A stretch of 60,992 bases of DNA, from positions 1 to 60,992 of the forward strand of contig VFGU01000008.1 in the NCBI GenBank assembly GCA_009392285.1. Reading direction: 5' to 3'. The DNA is from SAR202 cluster bacterium. GTDB lineage: Bacteria; Chloroflexota; Dehalococcoidia; Lucifugimonadales; Lucifugimonadaceae. Below the pieces are notes generated by a model. It ran no database searches and was not told the origin of the DNA. It saw only the letters and a list, made by a program, of their open reading frames with translations. This document shows positions 15,951 to 24,763 of the stretch, one piece after another. The stretch's first letter is position 1. Each line of letters opens with the position of its first letter. The position numbers were made by a program, and so were the translations under genes.

Positions 15951-16863
15951 TGTTCCATCTCCTAATACTTACAACTTCTCTAGGCGGATCTAATTTAGAT
16001 CCATAGGCTGTAAAAGATACTTCTGCAACAATTATATCTCCTTTTGAATTTGATGTGATCCCATGAGGAGAAATAAATTGGTTTGGTGCCTCACCTGAAT
16101 AACTATCTCCAAGTTTCCTAATTGTATTTCCTTCGTAATCTAATATTCTCACAACATTTCCAATGTCAGGAACGCCTTCTTGTGTGTGCATCCCAGTACC
16201 AGCCTCAGTTAAAAGAATAAATCCCTCAAGTCTGCCCTTGCCCTTAAATATTGATTGAGGCCTATGAAAACGAAGTTCTTTTATCCATGAGCCTTCTTTA
16301 TCGAATACCTGAACCCTAAAATTCTCTCTATCGCATACCCAAAGATATTTATCATCTACTAAACAAATATTATGTGGGAGATTAAAATCCCCTGGGTCGG
16401 TTCCAGGCCTACCCCATGATGTTATATGCTTGCCTGCCTGATCAAACTTGTGAATTCTAGAATTTCCATAACCATCACTTATATATAAAAATCCATCTGA
16501 ATCAATAGTTACATCAGTAGGTCTATTAAAATATCCACCCTTTTGCCATTCAGTAGGCTTCCCTGGGTTTCCTATGGTCATTAGAAGTTTTCCTTCCTTT
16601 GTGCATTTTTTTAAAAAATGACCACCATCATCTACTAAATAAAGCGTGTCATCTTGATCAATAAAAATGCCATGGGGTCTAACAAATTCACCCTTGCCCC
16701 AACTATCAATTAATTTACCGTCATCAGAAAAAACTAATACAGGAATTTCTCCTCTGTTAAAAATATATACATTATCTTTACTGTCAGTTGCTACAGATGT
16801 TGCTTCCTTTAGGTATATATCCTTAGGAATATTAGGCCAATTGGAAATAGGAATATGATTCAT
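15943..16863 (-). CDS. NHL-repeat beta-propeller protein (peptidyl-hydroxyglycine amidating-lyase-like)
   Basis: A 306-residue protein composed of NHL repeats. Blades such as RPHGIFIDQDDTLYLVDDG, RPTDVTIDSDGFLYISDGYG and LPHNICLVDDKYLWVCDREN follow each other. The His and Asp pattern of the blades resembles bacterial homologues of peptidyl-alpha-hydroxyglycine alpha-amidating lyase. The real reaction in bacteria is unknown. No signal peptide is visible, so it is probably cytoplasmic unless the start is misjudged. The ATG lacks a ribosome-binding site and comes nine bases after the TIM-barrel gene. It overlaps the thioredoxin start. Confidence 0.88.
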   Translation of the reverse strand: MNHIPISNWPNIPKDIYLKEATSVATDSKDNVYIFNRGEIPVLVFSDDGKLIDSWGKGEFVRPHGIFIDQDDTLYLVDDGGHFLKKCTKEGKLLMTIGNPGKPTEWQKGGYFNRPTDVTIDSDGFLYISDGYGNSRIHKFDQAGKHITSWGRPGTDPGDFNLPHNICLVDDKYLWVCDRENFRVQVFDKEGSWIKELRFHRPQSIFKGKGRLEGFILLTEAGTGMHTQEGVPDIGNVVRILDYEGNTIRKLGDSYSGEAPNQFISPHGITSNSKGDIIVAEVSFTAYGSKLDPPREVVSIRRWNIE

Positions 16864-16872
16864 AAAAATTAA

Positions 16873-17820
16873 CTATTTTTCTAGATCACTCCAAATTTCT
16901 TTACAGTAATCTAAACTCTGCTTGTCAGAATAGAATTGATCTCCATCGAATACGCCTTCTAGTGCCATTAATCCACTATAATTTCCGTCGTACATTGCTT
17001 CAATTGCAAACCTGTAATCAATCTCTCCTCCAAGTATATTTTCCCTAACGAAGACTGATCTTCTGTTTTCAGGGTGATTTACTCTAGTCATATTTTTACA
17101 GTGCCAATAGTTTGAAATTGGAGCCAACTCCTTAATCGCGTCTTCTGTTCTCTCCTCTGGGATGTCATAATTCCAAATTATATTTCCTAGGTCTGGATTA
17201 ATCCCAAAATTATCTCTTTCCACTTTACTGTGTAGTAATTTAGCAGACCAACTGTTATCTATCGGAGAATTCTGATGTACTTCGCATGAGATGTTTAATC
17301 CATAATCTTTTGCCTCGTCGCATAACTCTTGGTATTTTTCAGCGAGCATATCGTACTCAGGTAAAGAGGTTTCTCTACTTGAATTTTGAGAATAAGGAAA
17401 GCCATGATGAGCAAATTCCAAACCAGAAACTAAACTTGATCCAGAATCAATATATGGGGATTTTTCAGGTTCACATGTTGCTCCATTAATTACTTCAGAT
17501 TTTAAAATTTTTCCAAATTTTAATGCCCTCTTGGCCCTTATGATATTTTCTTCTCCGCTTTTAGGATCAATCATTAATCCGCCGGATCTAATTGCTAATA
17601 CAGGTGTTCCAAGATCTGAGAGTCTTTTTTCGAATTCTTTTAGTCCATTTTCTCCTCCCTCAACCCTATCTAAACATTCCATTCCAAGTTCAATTCCATC
17701 AAAACCCATCTTTTCTACTCTTTTTAAAAACTTATCAGTCAGTCTTTTTGGGTCCATATCAAACGCATTTCCTAAGTAAGGATAATCAGAAAATCTTCTG
17801 AAGGCATAACAAAATCTCAT
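16873..17820 (-). CDS. Sugar phosphate isomerase/epimerase-like TIM-barrel protein, copy 1
   Basis: A 315-residue AP-endonuclease-2-fold TIM barrel (xylose-isomerase-like family). It starts MRFCYAFRRFSDYPY and carries likely metal ligands in IELGMECLDR, ISCEVHQNSPID, INPDLGNIIW and YWHCKNM. The start is ATG 17820, behind GAGAGGA; an in-frame ATG 15 bases earlier would swallow this ribosome-binding site. A second copy lies at 34700-35668. The 3' 651 bases of the two are identical at DNA level while the 5' parts differ mostly at synonymous sites. It heads the operon leading to inositol-phosphate synthase. Inosose or keto-sugar isomerisation is possible but not shown. Confidence 0.9.
   Translation of the reverse strand: MRFCYAFRRFSDYPYLGNAFDMDPKRLTDKFLKRVEKMGFDGIELGMECLDRVEGGENGLKEFEKRLSDLGTPVLAIRSGGLMIDPKSGEENIIRAKRALKFGKILKSEVINGATCEPEKSPYIDSGSSLVSGLEFAHHGFPYSQNSSRETSLPEYDMLAEKYQELCDEAKDYGLNISCEVHQNSPIDNSWSAKLLHSKVERDNFGINPDLGNIIWNYDIPEERTEDAIKELAPISNYWHCKNMTRVNHPENRRSVFVRENILGGEIDYRFAIEAMYDGNYSGLMALEGVFDGDQFYSDKQSLDYCKEIWSDLEK
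16876..17526 (-). repeat. 651-base exact repeat, copy 1
   Basis: This stretch is identical base for base to 34712-35362 (offset 17836). It covers the 3' two thirds of a TIM-barrel gene in both places and ends close to both stop codons: T-tract length differs just outside. At the other end identity stops abruptly at 17527 versus 35363. Both copies are in the same orientation, so they are direct repeats 17.8 kb apart. No inverted terminal repeats or transposase are associated. Confidence 0.97.
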
Positions 17821-17901
17821 TTTATTTCCTCTCAAACTCTATCTATTGCATAGAATAATAAAACATTTAGACTTTAATTTTAAATTAATTCTGATCTAAG
17901 C

Positions 17902-19083
17902 ATGAATACCGACAGTCAAAATATTAATAAATCACTTTTTTCCTCTGAAAAACTTGTATTCATAGGAAGTGCTTTTTGGTGGTTCAGTTTATATATTTAT
18001 GTTCCTATTCTTCCAATTTTTTCCAAAGATTTAGGTGCTAATCTTGGATTCGTTGGATTAATAGTCGCATCATATTCTATTGGGCAAATACTCTTCAGAA
18101 TGCCAATCGGTTATTTATCAGATAGATTAAAATCTAGAAAGCTTTTTTCTGTTTTTGCCGCTTTAGTTTCTACCTTAGGCTCTTCATTCCTTTTTTTTGC
18201 AGACCAACCTAATGAAGTTTTTATAGGTAGAACAATTACAGGTATAGCTGCAGCTGGCTGGGTAGCGATTAGTGTCTATTATTCAAGTTTTTTCTCACCC
18301 AAAGAAAGATCTAAATCATCCACTTATATATTGGGTTCAAATACTGCATCAGTATTTTTAGGGACTTTTTTAAGTGGATTTGTCTCTGATTTATTTGGAG
18401 CAAATATTTGTTTTCTAATAAGCATTTTATCTGGTTTAGCAGCGACCCTGCTATTTACCTTATCTAAAGAAAATAAATTTAAATTAGAAGCTAAGTTCTC
18501 AACAACAGTATTTTTTAAACTAATGAGGAATAGAATTTTAATAGCTTTCTGTACAATTGGAATATTGGTTCAATTTGTAACTTTTTCCACATTGTTTTCA
18601 TTTTTTCCAATTTATCTAAATGAATTAAATTTTACTGACTCGATTGTTGGTAATATTGTTTCATTCTCAACTCTTGCTACATTGGTTGGAACTTTTTCCT
18701 CACCTATTTTACTTAGAAAATTTGGATTTTGGAGAACTGCTGCAATCGCATCTATTCCATTAGCATTGTCTAATTTATTAACCCCATTTCTCGAAAGTCT
18801 TTCTTTGTTAATTATTCTGAGATTAATTGCAGGTTTTGGAAGCGGGGTAGTATTTTCTTCATTGATGGGCCTTATTGTTAGAGAGTTTCAAGAAAACTAT
18901 CAAGCATCTGCCATGGGTATTTTTCAAGCAATATATGCCATTGGCATGTTTTCTGGGCCATTAATTTCTGGAATGATAGCTTCAAATTTTGGAATTTCAT
19001 ATGTTTTTGCTTTTAGTTCTTTTATTTCATTAACGATACTAATGGTATGTTTCGTTATGAGGACTGAAAAACTTACAAAATAA
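17902..19083 (+). CDS. Major facilitator superfamily transporter
   Basis: A 393-residue membrane protein with about twelve helices. The MFS signature after helix 2 is GYLSDRLKSRKLF, and the first helix has the YVPILPIF segment common in drug and metabolite exporters. No substrate can be assigned. The ATG has no ribosome-binding site. It is divergent from the TIM-barrel gene with 81 bases between; I saw no convincing promoter there. A separate promoter precedes the next gene, so the two may not be co-transcribed. Confidence 0.92.
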   Translation: MNTDSQNINKSLFSSEKLVFIGSAFWWFSLYIYVPILPIFSKDLGANLGFVGLIVASYSIGQILFRMPIGYLSDRLKSRKLFSVFAALVSTLGSSFLFFADQPNEVFIGRTITGIAAAGWVAISVYYSSFFSPKERSKSSTYILGSNTASVFLGTFLSGFVSDLFGANICFLISILSGLAATLLFTLSKENKFKLEAKFSTTVFFKLMRNRILIAFCTIGILVQFVTFSTLFSFFPIYLNELNFTDSIVGNIVSFSTLATLVGTFSSPILLRKFGFWRTAAIASIPLALSNLLTPFLESLSLLIILRLIAGFGSGVVFSSLMGLIVREFQENYQASAMGIFQAIYAIGMFSGPLISGMIASNFGISYVFAFSSFISLTILMVCFVMRTEKLTK

Positions 19084-19087
19084 TGCA

Positions 19088-19116
19088 TTAAAAACCACAG
19101 AAAAGTTAAGTATATT
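19088..19116 (+). promoter_or_regulatory. Promoter of the membrane-tethered regulator gene
   Basis: TTAAAA (19088-19093) and TATATT (19111-19116) are separated by 17 bases. Initiation near 19123 would leave only about ten bases before the ATG at 19133. No ribosome-binding site lies in those bases, which fits a leaderless or near-leaderless mRNA. Confidence 0.45.
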
Positions 19117-19132
19117 TTGATAATTTTTATAT

Positions 19133-20113
19133 ATGGAATTTTTCGATATCAAAACAACATTAATTTTTGCTTCTTTTTTTAGCATTATCTTAATTTTCTC
19201 TTTTGCAATCTTTCTTTCTAAATCAAAATATTTATTATTTTTTAAGAGAAGTGATTTAGAAAAAGTTAGAGAGGAAGAAAAACTTATTAATAAATCTATA
19301 GCCGAAAAAGAGAGGGTTTTAGAAATCTATCATGACATAAACTCAGGTAGTGATTCTTATGCTATAGGCAATACACTAACATCAAAATTAAAGGCCCTAA
19401 TGAATTTAAAAGATTTAAAAATTTTGTACCTAAAAAAAGGGTCTGAAAACCTTCAAATCTTAACCAATAATAACGAAGAAGTAATAGTTCCATTTAAAAA
19501 ATTACCCTCTAATGAAACTTTAAAAAATAATATGTCTTGCACTTTAAAATATAGTGAGATTCAGGAAGATAATATATGGGCTCCTGATAATTTCGTCTCG
19601 TGCACTATTTTTCCATCATTTAAAAACAATAATTTTTTAGGGGTCGTGTGCTTATTTTTTGAAAATTACGAGGACGAAAAGTTATTCTCAACAGATATAA
19701 AAAATTTATTAAATACTGCAATGAAGTTAATTTGGTACCACGAAAATTATTCTTCAAATGATCTCATGGAAAGCATGCTAGCTGAATCTGGCAGATTGAA
19801 TAAAAAGGAAGAAAACTTCGTTGAAATAGGTCCTATGAAAATTGATAAAAATAAATCAGAAGTTTTTATCGACGGGAATTATGTAGATATTACGAATCAA
19901 GAATTCAACATATTGGAACTTTTAGCCTTAAATAAGAATGGGTATGTTACTACTGATGACTTATTAAAGGATGCCTGGGATACAAATAATGTTTCAACTG
20001 CCGCGGTAGATATCGCTTTATTTAGATTAAGACAAAAATTGAGCAAACATAAAAATGGATTGAACCTAATCAAGAACAAGACCGGTAAAGGCTATACCCT
20101 AAACGCAGTATAA
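19133..20113 (+). CDS. Membrane-tethered transcription regulator: TM helix, coiled coil, GAF-like domain, OmpR-type winged helix
   Basis: A 326-residue protein. Residues about 9-29 are a single membrane helix, followed by a charged segment (39-65) likely to form a coiled coil. About 70-200 is a soluble alpha/beta region that I judge GAF-like (VVCLFFENYEDEKLFSTD near its end). About 228-326 is a Trans_reg_C winged helix: EVFIDGNYVDITNQEFNILE, then IALFRLRQKL as recognition helix, ending TGKGYTLNAV. There is no receiver domain or kinase. Most of the protein must be cytoplasmic, so it is a one-component regulator anchored at the membrane by its N-terminus, the reverse order of ToxR/CadC. The signal and targets are unknown. 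Confidence 0.82.
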   Translation: MEFFDIKTTLIFASFFSIILIFSFAIFLSKSKYLLFFKRSDLEKVREEEKLINKSIAEKERVLEIYHDINSGSDSYAIGNTLTSKLKALMNLKDLKILYLKKGSENLQILTNNNEEVIVPFKKLPSNETLKNNMSCTLKYSEIQEDNIWAPDNFVSCTIFPSFKNNNFLGVVCLFFENYEDEKLFSTDIKNLLNTAMKLIWYHENYSSNDLMESMLAESGRLNKKEENFVEIGPMKIDKNKSEVFIDGNYVDITNQEFNILELLALNKNGYVTTDDLLKDAWDTNNVSTAAVDIALFRLRQKLSKHKNGLNLIKNKTGKGYTLNAV

Positions 20114-20115
20114 AA

Positions 20116-21270
20116 TTAGTCCAAAAAATTCTTTATAATAGACAATGCCTCTTTGAGGTTTTCTCTAGAATTTGCAAAAGAGATCCTTAAATACCCTTCT
20201 CCAAACTTTCCGAAAGAAGTTCCCGGCAAAACTGCTACACCTTCATTTAGTAATGCATCTGAAAGTTGCTGGCTAGTAAAGCCCGTTTCTTTGATATTAG
20301 GAAAGGCATAAAAAGCTCCTTTTGGTTTAATACAACTAACGCCTTTAATGTCATTGAAACCGTCAACAACTATTTTTGACCTTGCCTTAAACTCCTCCAG
20401 CATCATCTTGACGCTATCTTGAGGGCCTTGAATTGCAGCTACTGCAGCCTTTTGACTAAAAGCAGAGGTACAAGAAACACTATTTGTAACAAGTCTAGAA
20501 ATTGGCTCAACTAATTCGTCAGGAAAGATTCCATAGCCTAACCTCCACCCTGTCATCGCATAACTTTTAGAAAAACCGTCTAGGATTATTGTTTGTTTTT
20601 CCATGTCATCAAAATCGTAAACAGAATAATGGCTACCTTCAAAATAAAGATCTTTATAAACTTCATCAGTCAAAATAACTATATTATTCTTATAGGCTAA
20701 ATCTGCCACTCGTTTAATATCTTCTGAATCCATTACACTTCCGCAAGGGTTATTCGGGGAGTTTATTATTATTAATTTTGTCTTATCGGTTATTGATTTC
20801 TCTATTAGATCCACATCAGCGTTAAACCCTTTTTCTTCTTTTAATTCCATTGGGATGGGATTCCCGCCAACATATCTAATCATAGATTCATAAATTGGAA
20901 ATCCAGGGTTTGGATAAATTACTTCATCTCCAGGCTCAATTAGAGCCATTATAGAAAAAAACATTATAGGTTTCGCGCCAGGTGTAAATACTACATTTTC
21001 AGGCGATATATCCTTTCCGTGAACATTAGATTGGTGTTCGGCGATAACTTCTCGAACATCCATAAGGCCCGGAGACGGAACATAATGCGTAAAATTATCA
21101 TCTAAAGCTTTTTTGGCAGCTTCTTTTATATGGTCTGGTGTCTCAAAGTCAGGCTCACCAATTTCTAAGTGAATAATTTTCTTGCCTTGAGCTTCCAATT
21201 TTTTAGCCTTAGCAAGTACTTCAAAAGCTGTCTCTGTTCCTAATCTATTTAAACTGCTAGCAAGTTTCAT
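20116..21270 (-). CDS. Pyridoxal-phosphate aminotransferase, class I (aspartate aminotransferase-like)
   Basis: A 384-residue fold-type I aminotransferase. IINSPNNPCGSVMD binds PLP, and the Schiff-base Lys is in DGFSKSYAMTGWRLGYG. The C-terminal Arg in GYLRISFANSREN should bind the substrate carboxylate. Aspartate or aromatic amino acids with 2-oxoglutarate are the usual substrates of this subgroup; the precise one is not readable. AAGGGA lies seven bases before the ATG. It converges on the regulator gene with two bases between the stop codons and is divergent from the K+ channel gene. Confidence 0.93.
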   Translation of the reverse strand: MKLASSLNRLGTETAFEVLAKAKKLEAQGKKIIHLEIGEPDFETPDHIKEAAKKALDDNFTHYVPSPGLMDVREVIAEHQSNVHGKDISPENVVFTPGAKPIMFFSIMALIEPGDEVIYPNPGFPIYESMIRYVGGNPIPMELKEEKGFNADVDLIEKSITDKTKLIIINSPNNPCGSVMDSEDIKRVADLAYKNNIVILTDEVYKDLYFEGSHYSVYDFDDMEKQTIILDGFSKSYAMTGWRLGYGIFPDELVEPISRLVTNSVSCTSAFSQKAAVAAIQGPQDSVKMMLEEFKARSKIVVDGFNDIKGVSCIKPKGAFYAFPNIKETGFTSQQLSDALLNEGVAVLPGTSFGKFGEGYLRISFANSRENLKEALSIIKNFLD

Positions 21271-21324
21271 AAAAATTTCCCTTAAATTTGAAAATTATTC
21301 TTCAAAAAAAAATAATAAGATGTA

Positions 21325-21352
21325 ATCCTATATTAAACCGAAGATTTTTCAA
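21325..21352 (-). promoter_or_regulatory. Probable promoter of the aminotransferase gene
   Basis: On the minus strand TTGAAA (21352 to 21347) and TAGGAT (21330 to 21325) are separated by 16 bases, about 55 bases before the aminotransferase ATG. The -35 matches consensus at five positions and the -10 at four. Position in a 144-base divergent region supports it. Confidence 0.4.
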
Positions 21353-21390
21353 GCATTTTTTATAATTTCTAAATAAATTGAACTAAATTA

Positions 21391-21410
21391 AATAGTTTGC
21401 ATAAACTATT
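21391..21410. promoter_or_regulatory. Perfect 8-bp palindrome before the K+ channel gene
   Basis: AATAGTTT (21391-21398) pairs with AAACTATT (21403-21410) around GCAT. It ends four bases before the likely channel start codon at 21415. It could be an operator or a 5' hairpin limiting translation. An alternative TTG start at 21397 would lie inside it, which argues for the downstream ATG. Confidence 0.35.
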
Positions 21411-21414
21411 ATTG

Positions 21415-22158
21415 ATGAGAAATAAAATGAAATGGCTAAATCCAGTAGAAATTTTTAAGTTTATTTTTATTAAATCAACTTTTAAAACAGAAGAGCGTGA
21501 TGAGTTAATATTGAAAATCTCAAAATTTACTGAAAGTCCATTAATTATACTGGCTTTTGCAATGATCCCGCTGTTATTAGGTCCATATATTTGGGAGTTG
21601 AGCCCAGATGAAGTCGCAACTTTTAATAGGCTAGATAATATAATTTGGTTATTGTTTGTAGTTAACTTAGTGATTAAGTTAATTATTTCACCTAGAAGAT
21701 TATCTTTTCTAAAATCAAACTGGCTAGAGGTTATTGTTGTAATGCCTTATCTGCAGCCTCTCAGGATAGTAATATTTGGATCTAAAGCTATTTGGGGTAT
21801 GACAAAAATAAGCAGGTCTGACTTTCTAATAGTAGTTTCTGGAGGACTCGTAATTACTTCTGCAACAATAGTTACAAGTCTTGAACGCGCTAGAAATCCA
21901 GACCTAGGATCCTTTCCTGATGCATTATGGTGGGCTGTTGTTACAATTACTACTGTAGGATATGGAAATCAGGAACCTGTAACTTTTTTTGGAAGAATAG
22001 TAGCAGTTATATTAATGATTACTGGAGTAGGATTTTTTGGAGCAATTGCTGCTAATCTAGCTGCGTTCTTCGTTAAAAAGGACGAAGGGATAAAGATTGA
22101 TAAATTACAAAAAGATATTAATGAAATTAAAGCAAAATTAGATAAGTTAAATAAGTAG
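21415..22158 (+). CDS. Voltage-gated-type potassium channel (ion_trans_2)
   Basis: A protein of about 247 residues with four N-terminal hydrophobic segments, then the pore: helix FPDALWWAVVTI, selectivity filter TTVGYG, and the inner helix IVAVILMITGVGFFGAIAAN. The last 30 residues are a charged coiled coil (KDEGIKIDKLQKDINEIKA) that could tetramerise the channel. There is no RCK domain. The segment between the sensor-like helices and the pore is short on Arg, so voltage sensing is doubtful. Start is ATG 21415 or 21427; neither has a strong ribosome-binding site. Fumarase starts seven bases after its stop. Confidence 0.9.
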   Translation: MRNKMKWLNPVEIFKFIFIKSTFKTEERDELILKISKFTESPLIILAFAMIPLLLGPYIWELSPDEVATFNRLDNIIWLLFVVNLVIKLIISPRRLSFLKSNWLEVIVVMPYLQPLRIVIFGSKAIWGMTKISRSDFLIVVSGGLVITSATIVTSLERARNPDLGSFPDALWWAVVTITTVGYGNQEPVTFFGRIVAVILMITGVGFFGAIAANLAAFFVKKDEGIKIDKLQKDINEIKAKLDKLNK

Positions 22159-22165
22159 GAGCAAT

Positions 22166-23551
22166 ATGAATTACAGAGAAGAAAAAGATTCTATGGGCCA
22201 ATTGAATGTTCCTGAAAACGCATTGTATGGAGCAACAACGCAAAGAGCTTTACTAAATTTTCCAATAAGTGATTTAAAATTTGGCAGGACGTTCATAAAA
22301 GCAATTGCTGAAATTAAATTATGTGCCGCTTTAACAAATTTAGAACTAGGAGCAATAGATAAAAAAATTGCTGAATCTATAATTAAAGCTGCTGAACAAG
22401 TATCTAATGGAGATTACGATAATGAATTTGTAGTGGATATTTTTCAGACGGGATCTGGCACTTCTACCAATATGAATGCAAATGAAGTAATTTCAAACGT
22501 AGCAATAAAGAATTTAGGTGGAAAATTAGGAAGCAGAAACCCTGTTCATCCTAATGACCATGTGAACAAAGGGCAGTCTTCTAATGATGTTATTCCCACT
22601 GCCATACATATTGCAGCTTGCATAGGGATATCAGAATCCTTGATTCCTTCATTAAAAACTCTAAAAGAATCGCTTAGTAAAAAATCAGAGGAATTTTGGG
22701 GCATAATTAAAACAGGAAGAACTCACTTACAAGATGCAACTCCTATAAGGCTAGGTCAAGAATTTTTAGGGTATGTTGGGCAAATTGAAGAATCTATAAG
22801 AAGAGCAGAGTCTGCCCTAAACGAATTATCTGTTTTGGCTTTAGGTGGCACCGCAGTTGGAACTGGCATAGGAATGCAAAAAGGATTTTCTGAAAAAGTT
22901 ATAAAAAAATTATCCGATAGATTTAAGATAAAATTTAGCGAGTCGCCTAATCATTTCTATAGCCAAAGCACCATTGACTCTATAGTTGCAGGCTCTGGAA
23001 ACCTAAAAACAATAGCTGTTAGTTTAATGAAAATAGGAAATGATATTAGATGGCTAGGGTCAGGTCCTAGGGCAGGAATAGGAGAAATATCTTTGCCAGA
23101 GGTTCAGCCCGGTAGCTCTATAATGCCAGGGAAAGTAAATCCTGTAATAGCCGAATCGCTGACTATGGTTTGTGCTCAAGTTATAGGGAACGATCAAACT
23201 ATAAATATTGCTGGACAATCGGGAAACTTTGAACTTAATGTTATGATGCCTGTAGCTGCTTATAATATCCTGCAATCTATAGACCTCCTTTCTACTTCTT
23301 CTAATAATTTTGCTGTTCAATGCATTGATGGCTTGAAATCTACTAAAAAAGGTCCTGAAACGGTTCAAAATGGATTGGCAATTTGTACTGCTCTTGCCCC
23401 TAAAATAGGATATGACAATGCTGCAAAAATTGCTCATATTGCCTCTGATTCAGGCGAAACAATACTAGAGGTCGCAAAAAGAGAAACTTCATTCACTGAA
23501 GAGGAATTAATTGCAATTCTAAATGCTGAGAATATGACTGAGCCATCTTAA
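22166..23551 (+). CDS. fumC: Fumarate hydratase, class II
   Basis: A 461-residue fumarase of the aspartase/fumarase superfamily, interconverting fumarate and malate in the TCA cycle. The family signature GSSIMPGKVNP is present, with VFQTGSGTSTNMNANEV near residue 95 and GRTHLQDATPIRLGQEF near residue 185. The length is standard for FumC. TAGGAG lies close before the ATG. The link with an upstream K+ channel (seven-base gap) is odd and may only reflect tight packing. With succinate and malate dehydrogenases also in the window, three consecutive TCA steps are encoded here. Confidence 0.96.
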   Translation: MNYREEKDSMGQLNVPENALYGATTQRALLNFPISDLKFGRTFIKAIAEIKLCAALTNLELGAIDKKIAESIIKAAEQVSNGDYDNEFVVDIFQTGSGTSTNMNANEVISNVAIKNLGGKLGSRNPVHPNDHVNKGQSSNDVIPTAIHIAACIGISESLIPSLKTLKESLSKKSEEFWGIIKTGRTHLQDATPIRLGQEFLGYVGQIEESIRRAESALNELSVLALGGTAVGTGIGMQKGFSEKVIKKLSDRFKIKFSESPNHFYSQSTIDSIVAGSGNLKTIAVSLMKIGNDIRWLGSGPRAGIGEISLPEVQPGSSIMPGKVNPVIAESLTMVCAQVIGNDQTINIAGQSGNFELNVMMPVAAYNILQSIDLLSTSSNNFAVQCIDGLKSTKKGPETVQNGLAICTALAPKIGYDNAAKIAHIASDSGETILEVAKRETSFTEEELIAILNAENMTEPS

Positions 23552-23578
23552 ATATTCAGTAAAGAAAGAAAATAAAAA

Positions 23579-24760
23579 ATGAAATTCAAACTGCGAAGTC
23601 TTATTATTACAGTTTACTTTCCTGCTTTCTTGACTGCTATGTGCGCAGGTATGCTCGCTCCAACAGTACCAGCAAAAGTAGATTTTATTGGAGGCACATC
23701 TTTTATAATTGGATTGGCAGTAGGTGCTCAAGGCTTAGGTGAGGCTATATTTTCTATTCCAACTGGCTTATTGATAAATAAGTATGGGAACAAAAAAATA
23801 ATGGTAAGCGGTATGCTAGGCTTATCATTTTTTGGATTATTATCTGGATTTTCAGATAATAATTTAACTTTATATTTTTCATTATTTTCACTAGGAATTT
23901 TCTATGGCTTCTTTAGCCTGAGTAGGCATTCATTTTTGACACAAATTGTTCCCCTAGAGTTCAGGGGGAAAGCATTTTCTAGGTTTGGAGGAATTAATAG
24001 AATAGGATGGTTTGTTGGGCCTGTTGCAGGTGGATACACAGCTAGTTCTTTGGGAATAGATGTGCCATTTTATATTATTTCAGGTGTTGCACTTTTTACT
24101 GCTATTCTAATCTTTTTTAGCCATGACCCAACAAATCAAGGCGAAGATACAGAAGAATATAAAAATGGCCCTAGATCAATAAGAGCAACGATTATTGAGA
24201 ACAAAAAAACATTTGTTTTTGGCGGTTCAGGTCAATTTATAATGCAATTCCTTAGGCAATGCAGGCACGTACTTATACCCATTTGGGCTTTTAGTATAGG
24301 TCTAGAAGTTGAGCAATTAGGATTAATACAAAGTATTTCTTCAGCTGTAGATATGACACTTTTTTATCCTGTGGGAATAATCATGGATCGATTTGGAAGG
24401 AAATGGACTTCAGTGCCTAGCATAATTCTGCTTTCTGTGGGCTTTATAGCCTTAACGTATTCAAATACATTTTTAGGGCTAATGATAGTAGGAATGCTAT
24501 TAGGTTTTGCAAATGGATTGGGGTCTGGGGCAATGTTAACTTTAGGTTCTGACTTATCACCAAAATCTAACCCTGGAACATTCCTAGGCATTTGGAGACT
24601 TTTTGGCTGGTCTGGTAATTCAGCAGGCCCACCTGTAAGCGGAGCAATTGCACAATCCTTCAGTATTGGAACCTCTGCACTTTCTGTTTCAGTTATAGGT
24701 GTAGCAGGAGTATTATTATTTAGTTTTTTTATACCTGAAACATTGAAGCAAAACGAATAG
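23579..24760 (+). CDS. Major facilitator superfamily transporter
   Basis: A 393-residue twelve-helix carrier. The helix 2-3 loop GLLINKYGNKKIMVSG and the helix 8-9 loop GIIMDRFGRKWTSVPS are MFS signatures. SLSRHSFLTQIVPLEFRGKAFSR is also a common MFS segment after helix 4. The substrate is unknown. It follows fumC by 27 bases with only a weak purine-rich ribosome-binding region. It converges on the DUF4392 gene, three bases apart, which may hint at transport of an acidic amino acid but proves nothing. Confidence 0.92.
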   Translation: MKFKLRSLIITVYFPAFLTAMCAGMLAPTVPAKVDFIGGTSFIIGLAVGAQGLGEAIFSIPTGLLINKYGNKKIMVSGMLGLSFFGLLSGFSDNNLTLYFSLFSLGIFYGFFSLSRHSFLTQIVPLEFRGKAFSRFGGINRIGWFVGPVAGGYTASSLGIDVPFYIISGVALFTAILIFFSHDPTNQGEDTEEYKNGPRSIRATIIENKKTFVFGGSGQFIMQFLRQCRHVLIPIWAFSIGLEVEQLGLIQSISSAVDMTLFYPVGIIMDRFGRKWTSVPSIILLSVGFIALTYSNTFLGLMIVGMLLGFANGLGSGAMLTLGSDLSPKSNPGTFLGIWRLFGWSGNSAGPPVSGAIAQSFSIGTSALSVSVIGVAGVLLFSFFIPETLKQNE

Positions 24761-24763
24761 GGA

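Noticed and set aside
17821-17901. Divergent promoters between the TIM-barrel and MFS genes
   Set aside because: Only poor -35/-10 matches are present on either strand.
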